A stretch of DNA of 25,090 nt from a virus, in the IMG/VR virus record IMGVR_UViG_3300048447_000259, positions 1-25,090 of that record; one strand, 5' to 3'. Position numbers and translations under genes: made by a program. How positions within the stretch are numbered: position 1 is the first letter of the stretch; the number at the start of each line of letters is the position of its first letter. The notes below the pieces were generated by a model. The model was not told where the DNA came from, did no database searches, and was given only the letters and a program-made list of their open reading frames with translations. This document shows, piece after piece, positions 1-6,533 of this stretch.

Positions 1-677
1 ACACCTTTAAATCTCATATCTACTAGACATGGAAATAAATCTGTTTCTAAATTAAAAATAGATTCTATATCTTGTTGAACAATTTCTGATTTAAATTTTT
101 GCCACAACTCTAAAGTAAGTTGTGCATCTTTTTCTGCATACGCACCTACATACATTGGTGGTAACTTCCACATATCTGCTTTAGGATCTAATCCTCTAGA
201 TTTTGCTTCATCATTCAATGCAGCTTCATTTTTACCATGACCTAAATATTCCCATGACAATGCATTTAATGAGTATGCAAATCTATTTTCATCTATAAGA
301 CTACCTGCAATCATAGTATCTACCACTAAACCATTGATTTTTATACCTAAATTACGTATCCAACATACGTCATACATTGCATTATGAAAGATTTTCATAG
401 CTGGACAAGCCATAGTATCTGCAAACCATGCTAATACTTTTTTTCTATCCATGTTGCTCCCCGATCCGTGAGCAATAGGAAAATAAAAATTTCTACCTGT
501 AACTGCAACAGCTATACCAACAACTTCACCATTACCAATAACTGAACCAGATCCTTTTGATTTTAAATCTGGATCCCTAGTTTCTAAGTCAACTGCAATT
601 TCATCGTATTGTCTTAAATCTGGAAACTCTTCTGGCTCAATCCATTCTGTTTGTGCTGTAAACATAGGTACTTTCAT
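1..677 (-). CDS. DNA polymerase A, 3'-5' exonuclease domain (partial)
   Basis: This is the N-terminal 225 residues of a family A phage DNA polymerase; the polymerase palm lies beyond the left edge. The three DnaQ-type proofreading motifs are visible. Exo I is VDLET (Asp30, Glu32), Exo II is HNAMYD (Asp103) and Exo III is YAEKDA (Asp184), so the exonuclease should be active. The ATG at 677 follows an AGGAG eight bases upstream and overlaps the stop of the 53-aa gene by one base (TAATG). It is the last visible gene of the replication operon, after DUF3310 and helicase genes, which fits a replicative role. The exonuclease motifs are certain. That a polymerase domain follows is inferred from the family and context; a stand-alone exonuclease is the alternative. 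Confidence 0.85.
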   Translation of the reverse strand, partial: MKVPMFTAQTEWIEPEEFPDLRQYDEIAVDLETRDPDLKSKGSGSVIGNGEVVGIAVAVTGRNFYFPIAHGSGSNMDRKKVLAWFADTMACPAMKIFHNAMYDVCWIRNLGIKINGLVVDTMIAGSLIDENRFAYSLNALSWEYLGHGKNEAALNDEAKSRGLDPKADMWKLPPMYVGAYAEKDAQLTLELWQKFKSEIVQQDIESIFNLETDLFPCLVDMRFKG

Positions 678-838
678 TATATTTTCTCCTTTAAAGAATC
701 TAAATAATCTTGTTCATCTTTATCTAATTCTTTTGATGTATCTTCATCACCAAAAATTTCATTCCATCTTTTTTTATATATATCATTAGTAGGTCTAGAT
801 TTACCATCCCACTGTCTACCCTTTTCTTTTTTTGTCAT
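677..838 (-). CDS. 53-aa basic phage protein, unknown function
   Basis: The frame starts at an ATG preceded by a strong AGGAGG and ends in a TAATG stop-start overlap with the DNA polymerase. The protein is small, charged and basic at the N-terminus (MTKKEKGRQWDGKSRP), with an acidic C-terminal half rich in Asp, Glu and Lys. Short proteins with this KGRQWDGKSRP type of opening are, to my recollection, common beside polymerase genes of uncultured marine phages. Its start lies 23 bases inside the end of the DUF3310 gene. The strong ribosome site, the coupling to polA and the compact gene order argue that it is real. No function can be assigned; a polymerase accessory role would be pure inference. 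Confidence 0.75.
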   Translation of the reverse strand: MTKKEKGRQWDGKSRPTNDIYKKRWNEIFGDEDTSKELDKDEQDYLDSLKEKI

Positions 839-1085
839 TCTTTTCCTCCTCTTTTAAATGATTAATTTCTAAATCGCAATAGTGTTTTATTTTTTCTAAG
901 TCTTCTATTGCTTTACCTTTAGACAAATATCTACAAACATATTTAATTATATTTGCTTGTAATGGATTCAATTTATTTTTTCTTATAAATGTCCAGGGTT
1001 GAATGAAAAACTGTTTGTAGTGAGATCCTCCAATTTGTTTTTCATTTGCTGTTTTAATTTCATTAAAAATACTACTATCTGTCAT
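816..1085 (-). CDS. DUF3310 family protein
   Basis: This 89-residue protein carries the DUF3310 pattern: GGSHYKQ near residue 19, then PWTFI, then NIIKYVCRYLSKGKAIEDLEK and a final HYCDLEI. DUF3310 proteins are common in phage replication and nucleotide-metabolism regions and are sometimes labelled nucleotide kinase without experimental support. The length matches stand-alone members of the family. The ATG at 1085 has an AGGAGAAAG sequence just upstream. A charged, lysine-rich tail follows the domain and overlaps the start of the 53-aa gene. The gene lies directly downstream of the structured GC-rich intergenic element. Family assignment is fairly secure, function is not. Confidence 0.8.
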   Translation of the reverse strand: MTDSSIFNEIKTANEKQIGGSHYKQFFIQPWTFIRKNKLNPLQANIIKYVCRYLSKGKAIEDLEKIKHYCDLEINHLKEEEKNDKKRKG

Positions 1086-1124
1086 TACTTTCTCCTATAA
1101 GTTATTTGTGGCAGTTGTTGATTT

Positions 1125-1226
1125 AACGGGTAAATAAAAAATGGGAGTCGAAGGACCCGAACCAACTCTGCTCGTCAAAGCCCGAAGCTGCCACTCTCCG
1201 TGAGATAACACCCCTTCTATCCCGTT
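1125..1226 (-). ncRNA. GC-rich structured intergenic element, possible small or degenerate tRNA-like RNA
   Basis: This non-coding spacer is about 56% G+C between 1141 and 1226, far above its AT-rich surroundings, as structured RNAs in AT-rich genomes usually are. Read on the minus strand it is closed by AACGGG (1226-1221) with CCCGTT (1130-1125), or alternatively by GGGA (1223-1220) with TCCC (1146-1143). The second pairing continues as GAAGGG with TCCTTC. Inside are short hairpins such as TCTC-ACG-GAGA and AGC-TTCGG-GCT. It contains GGTTCGGGTCC and TTCGACT, which recall tRNA T-loops. I could not fold a proper cloverleaf with a consistent acceptor and T-stem, so no amino acid is named. A regulatory or processing element, or an attachment-site remnant, is also possible. 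Confidence 0.4.
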
Positions 1227-1236
1227 CTGTTTAAAA

Positions 1237-2712
1237 CTACAAAGGATACCCATAACGCTCCTTTTTTGGTTTTAATATGTATAAATTTTCTTTAGCTCTA
1301 GTTGCACCTACATACCAAACTCTATGCTCTTCATCAGATTTTTCAATACTGTTTTCTATAGAGTCTCTTATCTTTTTAGCATTATCTAAAACTAAAATAA
1401 CATTTTCACATTCACCACCTTTTGCTGCATGAATAGTAGATACTTCTATTCTTGGTAGTTGTGATAATTTTTCTCCATTGGCTAACATAGTTCTAATATA
1501 AAAACATTCGTCCTGGTCTGCTCTTGTAAATAAGTTATACCAAATAGCATCACTACCATAACCAAAATCATCCATAGTATAATATTGTTTGTCCTCTTTA
1601 AATTTAAAGAATGGACTATCTGGTAGGTATTCATGTATCTCTCTTACATCTGCTAAACTAAGTGTTGAACCTCCACATAAAGCATTAAAATTTAAAACTG
1701 CTTTATATAGTCTTGAATCATAACTCTTTCCAAATCTACAATTGTAATAAAGATTATTTTTTTTCAATTGTTTTGATATTTCATCAGAACGATAAGTAGT
1801 TCTGGTTAATATTAACCACTGATCTTTTGATAAATCTAAATGTTCTATATTATAAATTGGTTCAACTTTTCCTGGAGATCCATCTTTAGGTTCATATCTT
1901 TTTTCTTTTCTGGTGTTTATTCTACTTACAATTACTTCTGATATTTCTTGAATATTCTTAGGTACTCTATTTGATTTTGGTAATACTTGTTCTATAGCAG
2001 GTTCATTTAAAAATCTACTTACATCTGCACCAGCCCATGCAAATATAGCTTGGTCATCATCACCAGCTAGATAAACATCTTCAGATTTTTCTTTAAGTAC
2101 ATCAAACATTTCCCATTGTATTGGAGATAAATCTTGAGCTTCATCTATAAAAATTACATCAAACTCTTTACATTTATGTTTTTCTTCTACAAAATTTTTA
2201 ATCATATCATTGAAGTCATATAAAGTGTCACCTTTAAAATGATTGTAGTTTAGATATATGTGTCCTAATGTTTCATAATCTACATCATCACTCCATTCAT
2301 TTGTATTAAACTCTTCTTCCGGAGAAATATTTTTGACTCTAGCTTTATTGATAAGTTTAAAATATTCACTATTAAAATTTAAATAACCAGACTCATCACC
2401 TGTATCAGTGACTCTTAAATTTAATTCTTTACCTAGTTGTTCGTAGTGTACTGGTTGCATAACTTTTTCTTCACTCATACCTAATGTATGAAATGCAAAA
2501 GAATGTAAGGTTTGAAAGTATCTTAAATCTTTTTTTTCTAGTTGAGGGTTTCTATCTAACATTCTATTTTTTGCTTCATTAGCAGCCTTTTTTGTAAATG
2601 CAAAATAACCAATTCTATTTAAGTCGGTACCTTTTTTAATATACTCATCAACTAAATCTAATAGAGTAGTTGTTTTACCTGTACCTGGAGGACCAAATAT
2701 TTTTTTAATCAT
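1237..2712 (-). CDS. SF1 DNA helicase, UvrD/Rep type
   Basis: An ATP-dependent DNA helicase of superfamily 1A, 491 aa, with the motif set complete. Walker A is GPPGTGKT (residues 7-14), Ia is FAFTKKAANEA (37-47) and Ib is TLHSF (68-72). Motif II is DEAQD (190-194), III is GDDDQAIFAWAGAD (217-230), V is TIHAAKGGE (426-434) and VI is YVGATRAKENLYI (467-479, Arg472). The glutamine of GDDDQ and motif VI distinguish it from SF1B Dda/RecD-type enzymes. It is shorter than bacterial UvrD (about 720 aa), with compact 1B and 2B insertions, as in many phage forms. The ATG at 2712 shares one base with the primase stop, so the two are translationally coupled. The likely role is strand separation or repair during phage DNA replication. 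Confidence 0.9.
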   Translation of the reverse strand: MIKKIFGPPGTGKTTTLLDLVDEYIKKGTDLNRIGYFAFTKKAANEAKNRMLDRNPQLEKKDLRYFQTLHSFAFHTLGMSEEKVMQPVHYEQLGKELNLRVTDTGDESGYLNFNSEYFKLINKARVKNISPEEEFNTNEWSDDVDYETLGHIYLNYNHFKGDTLYDFNDMIKNFVEEKHKCKEFDVIFIDEAQDLSPIQWEMFDVLKEKSEDVYLAGDDDQAIFAWAGADVSRFLNEPAIEQVLPKSNRVPKNIQEISEVIVSRINTRKEKRYEPKDGSPGKVEPIYNIEHLDLSKDQWLILTRTTYRSDEISKQLKKNNLYYNCRFGKSYDSRLYKAVLNFNALCGGSTLSLADVREIHEYLPDSPFFKFKEDKQYYTMDDFGYGSDAIWYNLFTRADQDECFYIRTMLANGEKLSQLPRIEVSTIHAAKGGECENVILVLDNAKKIRDSIENSIEKSDEEHRVWYVGATRAKENLYILKPKKERYGYPL

Positions 2713-4355
2713 TAAAAATTACTCTGTTCAACATTACTTTTAATAACTTGTTCTGGTTGTATTTTATCTTCTAATAAATCCGGAAACTTATCTAAAGATA
2801 TTTTAACTACACTAACTGGAGAATGTGAGGTTTTATCTCCAGATTTTTTTGGAAATCTTTTACCTATACCAAACTCCGCTTTAAATAATCTTGTTAGTCT
2901 TTCAGCTGTTAAACCTTTACTCTCTTTCCATTCTTTATTTTTTAAAGAATCAAAAAAACTATTGTAAATAAAAAATGCTTCCATACCTTCTATTAGTACA
3001 GCACCTGTTTTAAATGCTGCGTATGTTGCTGCCTTTGGTCCATTTAAATATTTAAGTAAATACTCTTCAATCATTTCATCATCTGATGTACCTTTTGGTG
3101 GAGGAGTTGTTAATTTAGGTGGAAATAAATTATCTAAAATATCTTGAAACTCATTTGTTTTTATTTTAGGTGGTATCATATCAGCTGCTGCACCAATGAT
3201 TGCTCTTATGTTATCTAGTTCAATTATTTGTTTTATATTTTTTGCTCTGACTTCTTTTGTTGTTTGTCCATCTGCTAAAGTTACATTGAATGTATATTGT
3301 GGTTCTGGATAAGTTATTTTTTGTAATCCAGATAATGCTGGAAACAATCTTTGTTTATCAGATAAGTAACCAAATTTTCTTTTTCTACATTCTGCTTTCA
3401 TACATACTGGTTGTATTGGATCTTCATTACAAGTATGTCCTTTTGTTTCTCTTGCCCAAGATTTTAATTTCTTTTTAGTTTTATCTTCTGTCCAATCGAT
3501 AACACCATTTGCTCCGGGTTCAAAATATTTTCCTGGTGCTGCAATAACCATTCTCTCCCAATCATCTGGATATTTCTTTTTAGCAAACACCATATAGTTA
3601 TATAAGAATCTATCTCTACCATCTTTTAGTTTATCTTTAGTTAGTATTGAAAGACATGGTGGGCCATCATTAAACTCTTCACCACCACCATTTAATAAAT
3701 TTTTAGTATGCTCTAAAGAAAATTCTTCTAGTTGATCAGCGGTGTATGTATTAGCATCTATAACATCTACAAATTGATCAAATGTAAATGTTGTACCATC
3801 TAAATTAAACCCAACTCTTTCTGTTTTATTGTAGTAAGGTAAATTTATATATTGACCCATGTTCCATTTACCTTCTGAGTCTTTACCTAATTCAGTTTGT
3901 TTAGGATATATTTCAATGTTGGTAGGTAGTTTTAAAGTAAATAATAATCCTTCTAAAAAGTTTCTAATTGCAACTGCTCTAATAGGTTCTTTAACAAATA
4001 AATATAAATGTAATCCACCGCTTTTAGATTTAACTGGAACAATTGGTAGTTTATGTTCTGCAATAATATCTAAATATTTTCTATATGGAAAATTAGAATA
4101 ACTGTGTTGCTTATCATCAATATCAATAGCACCAAACCTAGCCATACCTTTATCATCACAAGGTTGAATACCTATTGATTGTTTACCTTGTAAGTGATCT
4201 AAATAATCTTGATCTTTAATTTCTCTATGAGCCCAACCATATACTGGTTTAGCTTTACCTGTACTAGGATCTATTTGTAAATTAGATAAGTCTGCTTCAC
4301 CAAATGCTCTTTGTAGTCCTGTAAATGCTTCTATAAATTTTTTATCTCTATCCAT
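2712..4355 (-). CDS. Archaeo-eukaryotic-type primase (PrimPol) with PriL-like Fe-S region
   Basis: This 547-aa protein has the three AEP active-site motifs. Motif 1 is AIDIDD (76-81), motif 2 is KSGGLHLYLF (111-120, catalytic-type His116) and motif 3 is NIEIYPKQ (146-153). The order and sequence are closest to the TOTE/BT4734-like primase domain as I know it. C-terminal to it are four cysteines: Cys234 in GPPC, Cys309 in HTC, Cys318 and Cys323. The PPC and HxC context resembles the 4Fe-4S domain of the primase large subunit PriL. The last 150 residues are a helical domain of unknown role. It should make primers for the phage polymerase. It sits between the 271-aa protein and the SF1 helicase. 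The catalytic domain is confident; the Fe-S proposal is inference. The start has only a weak AGAGAAAG. Confidence 0.85.
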   Translation of the reverse strand: MDRDKKFIEAFTGLQRAFGEADLSNLQIDPSTGKAKPVYGWAHREIKDQDYLDHLQGKQSIGIQPCDDKGMARFGAIDIDDKQHSYSNFPYRKYLDIIAEHKLPIVPVKSKSGGLHLYLFVKEPIRAVAIRNFLEGLLFTLKLPTNIEIYPKQTELGKDSEGKWNMGQYINLPYYNKTERVGFNLDGTTFTFDQFVDVIDANTYTADQLEEFSLEHTKNLLNGGGEEFNDGPPCLSILTKDKLKDGRDRFLYNYMVFAKKKYPDDWERMVIAAPGKYFEPGANGVIDWTEDKTKKKLKSWARETKGHTCNEDPIQPVCMKAECRKRKFGYLSDKQRLFPALSGLQKITYPEPQYTFNVTLADGQTTKEVRAKNIKQIIELDNIRAIIGAAADMIPPKIKTNEFQDILDNLFPPKLTTPPPKGTSDDEMIEEYLLKYLNGPKAATYAAFKTGAVLIEGMEAFFIYNSFFDSLKNKEWKESKGLTAERLTRLFKAEFGIGKRFPKKSGDKTSHSPVSVVKISLDKFPDLLEDKIQPEQVIKSNVEQSNF

Positions 4356-4377
4356 AACTTTCTCTTATAATTGTTGA

Positions 4378-4399
4378 TGTGGGCGATTGCTCGCCCACA
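4378..4399 (-). other. Perfect 9-bp GC-rich hairpin upstream of primase
   Basis: Bases 4378-4386 and 4391-4399 pair perfectly around a four-base loop, giving a GTGGGCGA/TCGCCCAC stem extended by one T-A pair. It lies in the 66-bp gap between the 271-aa gene and the primase. No U-run follows on either strand, so it is not a standard intrinsic terminator. On the minus strand it is followed at once by ATCAACAA and the primase leader. An attenuator, an mRNA-stabilising or processing hairpin, or a protein-binding site are possible. Confidence 0.6.
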
Positions 4400-4421
4400 A
4401 TTAAAAACAAATAAAAGATAA

Positions 4422-5237
4422 TTAAAAGTTTGATGAACCTTGACTAGTTTCTGAAGTACTAGCCTCACCATGTTTAACTTTAACATCACCTTTTGATACA
4501 TTCTCAGCAAAACGCTTAGCATCATCATAAAGATTCTTACTAGACACTGGGCCAATTTTACTGACCTCCCATCCAAACCAAGTACCTTTGTCATTAGACA
4601 TTTGAGTAGTTCTTAATTTGTATGTGTGACTATAGAAAGCAGGAGTAAACATCCCATTCTTTCCGTTCATCTTTATGCTTGCCATCATGCTGTTCCACTT
4701 TCTACTAATCTTTAATTGTGTTGATTTCATGGTAATCAACGCAGTAGAAGGTGTATCACTATTTACTATAACAAAATGACTTGCAGTCTTTTCGATATAA
4801 TTACCATTAGGTAATCTATCTTTATAAGACGCATCTCTTTTTGTTTGAGATAGTATATCACTAGATGATGAGTGAATAGCAACTGGAGCACCAGAACCTT
4901 CGCCTCTATCTTGCCATTCAATGTATTCTAATTTGTAATGACAAGGAATAACTTCGATTCCTTTTTCTCCATCAAACAATTCTCCAGTTACAGAATTGTA
5001 AATCATGCCTGGTTCTGCACCATCAACATATTTACCATCCCTTTTATTAACTTCTGGAGATAGTTGTCCGAGTATTTTTAAGAATGGTAATGCTAAATCT
5101 TCATGAGTTAGATTCTCCACTCCTTGGTTTGCATCTGCTTCAAACATATTTACAGATAGCGCACCTGCTGCAACTTTTTCAGTTACTGCATTTGTTTTCT
5201 TTGGTTCCTGGTTCTTTTTTAGTTGTTCTTGTGACAT
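4422..5237 (-). CDS. Replication-associated protein, possible ssDNA-binding protein
   Basis: The start at 5237 (MSQEQLKK) is chosen over an ATG seven codons earlier because an AGGAG lies at the right distance from it, giving 271 aa. The N-terminal 30 residues are polar and lysine-rich. The core is beta-rich, with alternating hydrophobic stretches (GIEVIPCHYKLEYIEW, FVIVNSDT, ALITMKSTQLKISRKW) and several Trp and Tyr residues. The tail is Ser/Thr/Glu-rich and ends in Phe. A flexible tail ending in Phe is typical of phage and bacterial SSBs, but this one is not strongly acidic. Its position directly upstream of the primase fits an SSB. I do not recognise the family by sequence, so SSB is an inference from layout and tail; a recombination or annealing partner is an alternative. 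Confidence 0.7.
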   Translation of the reverse strand: MSQEQLKKNQEPKKTNAVTEKVAAGALSVNMFEADANQGVENLTHEDLALPFLKILGQLSPEVNKRDGKYVDGAEPGMIYNSVTGELFDGEKGIEVIPCHYKLEYIEWQDRGEGSGAPVAIHSSSSDILSQTKRDASYKDRLPNGNYIEKTASHFVIVNSDTPSTALITMKSTQLKISRKWNSMMASIKMNGKNGMFTPAFYSHTYKLRTTQMSNDKGTWFGWEVSKIGPVSSKNLYDDAKRFAENVSKGDVKVKHGEASTSETSQGSSNF

Positions 5238-5245
5238 ATTTAGTT

Positions 5246-5250
5246 CTCCT
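5246..5250 (-). promoter_or_regulatory. Shine-Dalgarno that fixes the start of the 271-aa gene
   Basis: An AGGAG lies eight bases before the ATG at 5237 and immediately after the TAA of the preceding gene. The upstream in-frame ATG at 5258 lies inside the previous gene and has no such site, so 5237 is preferred. Confidence 0.75.
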
Positions 5251-5805
5251 TTATGCACGGGTTATTTTTGTTCTGTTTCCTGCGAACACATTAAATAGAT
5301 CAGAGGGCATATCTTGGCCCTTCTCGATACGCTCTCTGACCAACGCTTTAAGTGTCATAGGTTCAACCTTTAATTTTTGGGCAGGTTGATAGCCTTGACC
5401 TTGTGCAAGGACAGCATATTGTGCCGCCTTGTTATCTTCGTTACGACCAAAGGAAACAGTAACCTCATTTTTAATAAGGTCACCCAAGCCGTTTTCTCGA
5501 AGCCAATTAAATGCTTCTTCCTTTTTATCTGCAGGAATTGAAGCACCGTAGACTGGTTTAACTTCTATAGCTGAACCGTCTGCTAATTTCATTGTACTGA
5601 TATTCATTTCAGTCATCATAGTAGGTATGACTTCACCCGAAAGTGAATCAGCTTTTGATTTTAGTTTTTTCAAACTATCTTCTGTACTTTTTATTTGATC
5701 TTCTAAGTTTTTAAGTTTCTCAACTTGTTCACTTAAATCTGCTTTGTCATTATCTGATGACATCTTAAGCGGATTATGTTTGTCTTCTTCAAAGTTTATA
5801 CTCAT
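5251..5805 (-). CDS. 184-aa coiled-coil phage protein, unknown function
   Basis: The N-terminal third is acidic and then a predicted coiled coil (about residues 22-55, heptad-like KADLSEQVEKLKNLEDQIKS and onward). A compact alpha/beta region follows, with KPVYGASIPADKKEEAFNWL and a hydrophobic, Gly/Gln-rich stretch. The layout recalls small phage proteins such as the Gp157-type nuclease or recombination helpers, but I cannot assign it to a family. The ATG at 5805 has GGAG about nine bases upstream and overlaps the preceding gene by 17 bases. It is followed within 14 bases by the possible SSB gene, so the two probably form a translational pair. A replication or recombination accessory role is inference from position. 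Confidence 0.7.
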   Translation of the reverse strand: MSINFEEDKHNPLKMSSDNDKADLSEQVEKLKNLEDQIKSTEDSLKKLKSKADSLSGEVIPTMMTEMNISTMKLADGSAIEVKPVYGASIPADKKEEAFNWLRENGLGDLIKNEVTVSFGRNEDNKAAQYAVLAQGQGYQPAQKLKVEPMTLKALVRERIEKGQDMPSDLFNVFAGNRTKITRA

Positions 5806-6103
5806 AGTATTGTATCTCCTGTGTTAGTGTTACTATTTCTTTCTTAGCTTTTTTAATTGTTTTAAAAGCTTTGTACTTCATATAATAAAAACCAAAAACT
5901 TTGTCAAGATGTAATAGAAAAAAAATTATAATAGATATAAAAATATGTCTAAATTTAGTTTCTTCTTCAACTTCAAATAGTTTAAAATTTTTTAAGAATG
6001 TTACTTCGTCCTTTGTTAATTTTAAAAATGTTTCTAGTTTTGCCTTTCTCTCTTTCATACGATACAATTTATTTTGTATCAACCATCGTTCTTTATCCGT
6101 CAT
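5789..6103 (-). CDS. Small membrane protein with flanking coiled coils
   Basis: This 104-aa protein has a charged helical N-terminal half (residues 1-50, rich in Lys and Glu) and a hydrophobic stretch at about 54-75 (HIFISIIIFFLLHL, then VFGFYYM, interrupted by Asp-Lys). A basic helix follows (KTIKKAKKEIVTLTQE). There is no signal-peptide cleavage pattern. The topology suggests a single membrane anchor with helices on both sides. The start at 6103 has AAGGA upstream and lies 11 bases inside the previous gene; the end overlaps the 184-aa gene. No known family is recognised. A membrane protein inside a replication operon could tether replication complexes or act on the host envelope; neither can be shown here. 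Confidence 0.65.
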   Translation of the reverse strand: MTDKERWLIQNKLYRMKERKAKLETFLKLTKDEVTFLKNFKLFEVEEETKFRHIFISIIIFFLLHLDKVFGFYYMKYKAFKTIKKAKKEIVTLTQEIQYYEYKL

Positions 6104-6452
6104 CTATGTTTCCTTTTTCGTATAAGTTTATTTCAACTGGGTAGTATGTATGTTCTTGTCGATCCCATTTCAAGAGATTATATTTACCTCCAGTAATGTC
6201 TGCGGCAATAGAACACGCAACACCTATTATAGCAGGATCACCTGTTAATAACAAATAATCTTTTTCTGTATAATTTTTTAAAAGTTTTCTTAACTTAAAA
6301 ATTAATGGACCAGGTGACAAAATAATTTGGCTAAATTCAGGCAACAATGTGACAAGTTTGCCATACTTTTGTGCACCCATAATATTAAATTTAGGTTTGC
6401 CTATTCTTGTTCCTGGTAACTCTTGTATAATATAAACTGTTGTATCACTCAT
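6093..6452 (-). CDS. 119-aa conserved marine phage protein, unknown function
   Basis: This is the first gene of the leftward replication operon, starting about 30 bases after a predicted transcription start. It is a compact alpha/beta protein. It opens with a beta strand (VYIIQELPG), continues through LLPEFSQIILSPGP and DYLLLTGDPAIIGVACSIAA, and ends with LLKWDRQEHTYYPVEI. The LSPGP, TGDPA and KWDRQE blocks are, to my recollection, a conserved pattern of a small protein found in many marine phages, with no known function. The Shine-Dalgarno is weak (AGAAAG). Being the promoter-proximal gene next to a likely operator, it could be an early regulator, but no DNA-binding motif is visible. Confidence 0.75.
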   Translation of the reverse strand: MSDTTVYIIQELPGTRIGKPKFNIMGAQKYGKLVTLLPEFSQIILSPGPLIFKLRKLLKNYTEKDYLLLTGDPAIIGVACSIAADITGGKYNLLKWDRQEHTYYPVEINLYEKGNIDDG

Positions 6453-6464
6453 AATTTATTTTTA

Positions 6465-6515
6465 CTTTCTATTGACAAGTAATTACCTTTTATTATATAG
6501 AATGTCAATAGAAAG
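6465..6515. repeat. Perfect 13-bp inverted repeat, candidate operator
   Basis: CTTTCTATTGACA at 6465-6477 is matched exactly by TGTCAATAGAAAG at 6503-6515, with 25 bases between. The left arm contains the -35 hexamer of the rightward promoter, and the right arm overlaps the -35 region of the leftward one. This is the only intergenic space between the divergent early genes. The arms could be half-sites for a dimeric regulator; this is inference. Confidence 0.75.
6472..6501 (+). promoter_or_regulatory. Sigma70-like promoter for the plus-strand helicase gene
   Basis: A consensus TTGACA at 6472-6477 is followed by a TATATA (6494-6499, spacer 16) or TATAGA (6496-6501, spacer 18). Transcription would start near 6507, about 27 bases before the helicase ATG. 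The perfect -35 suggests strong recognition by host RNA polymerase. Confidence 0.65.
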
Positions 6516-6519
6516 ACAA
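6492..6519 (-). promoter_or_regulatory. Leftward promoter of the replication operon
   Basis: On the minus strand a TTGTCT (6519-6514) is followed, after 16 bases, by a perfect TATAAT (6497-6492). Its -10 overlaps the -10 of the rightward promoter, so the two polymerases would compete. Transcription would start near 6485 and the first gene begins at 6452. Confidence 0.55.
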
Positions 6520-6533
6520 TAGGAAAAATTATT

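Noticed and set aside
1140-1226. A complete tRNA gene on the minus strand
   Set aside because: The T-loop-like strings are present, but the acceptor and T-stem pairs do not agree and no anticodon arm of 5 bp with a 7-base loop was found.
3290-4101. Plus-strand open frames inside the primase
   Set aside because: They oppose a well-supported gene, have no Shine-Dalgarno, and are rich in low-complexity hydrophobic residues.
4378-4399. A rho-independent terminator
   Set aside because: The stem is strong but no U-run follows it on either strand.
4331-4594. A second reading frame overlapping the 271-aa gene
   Set aside because: It shares the strand but overlaps the possible SSB gene out of frame and spans the intergenic hairpin, with a Met/Leu/Val-rich composition unlike its neighbours.
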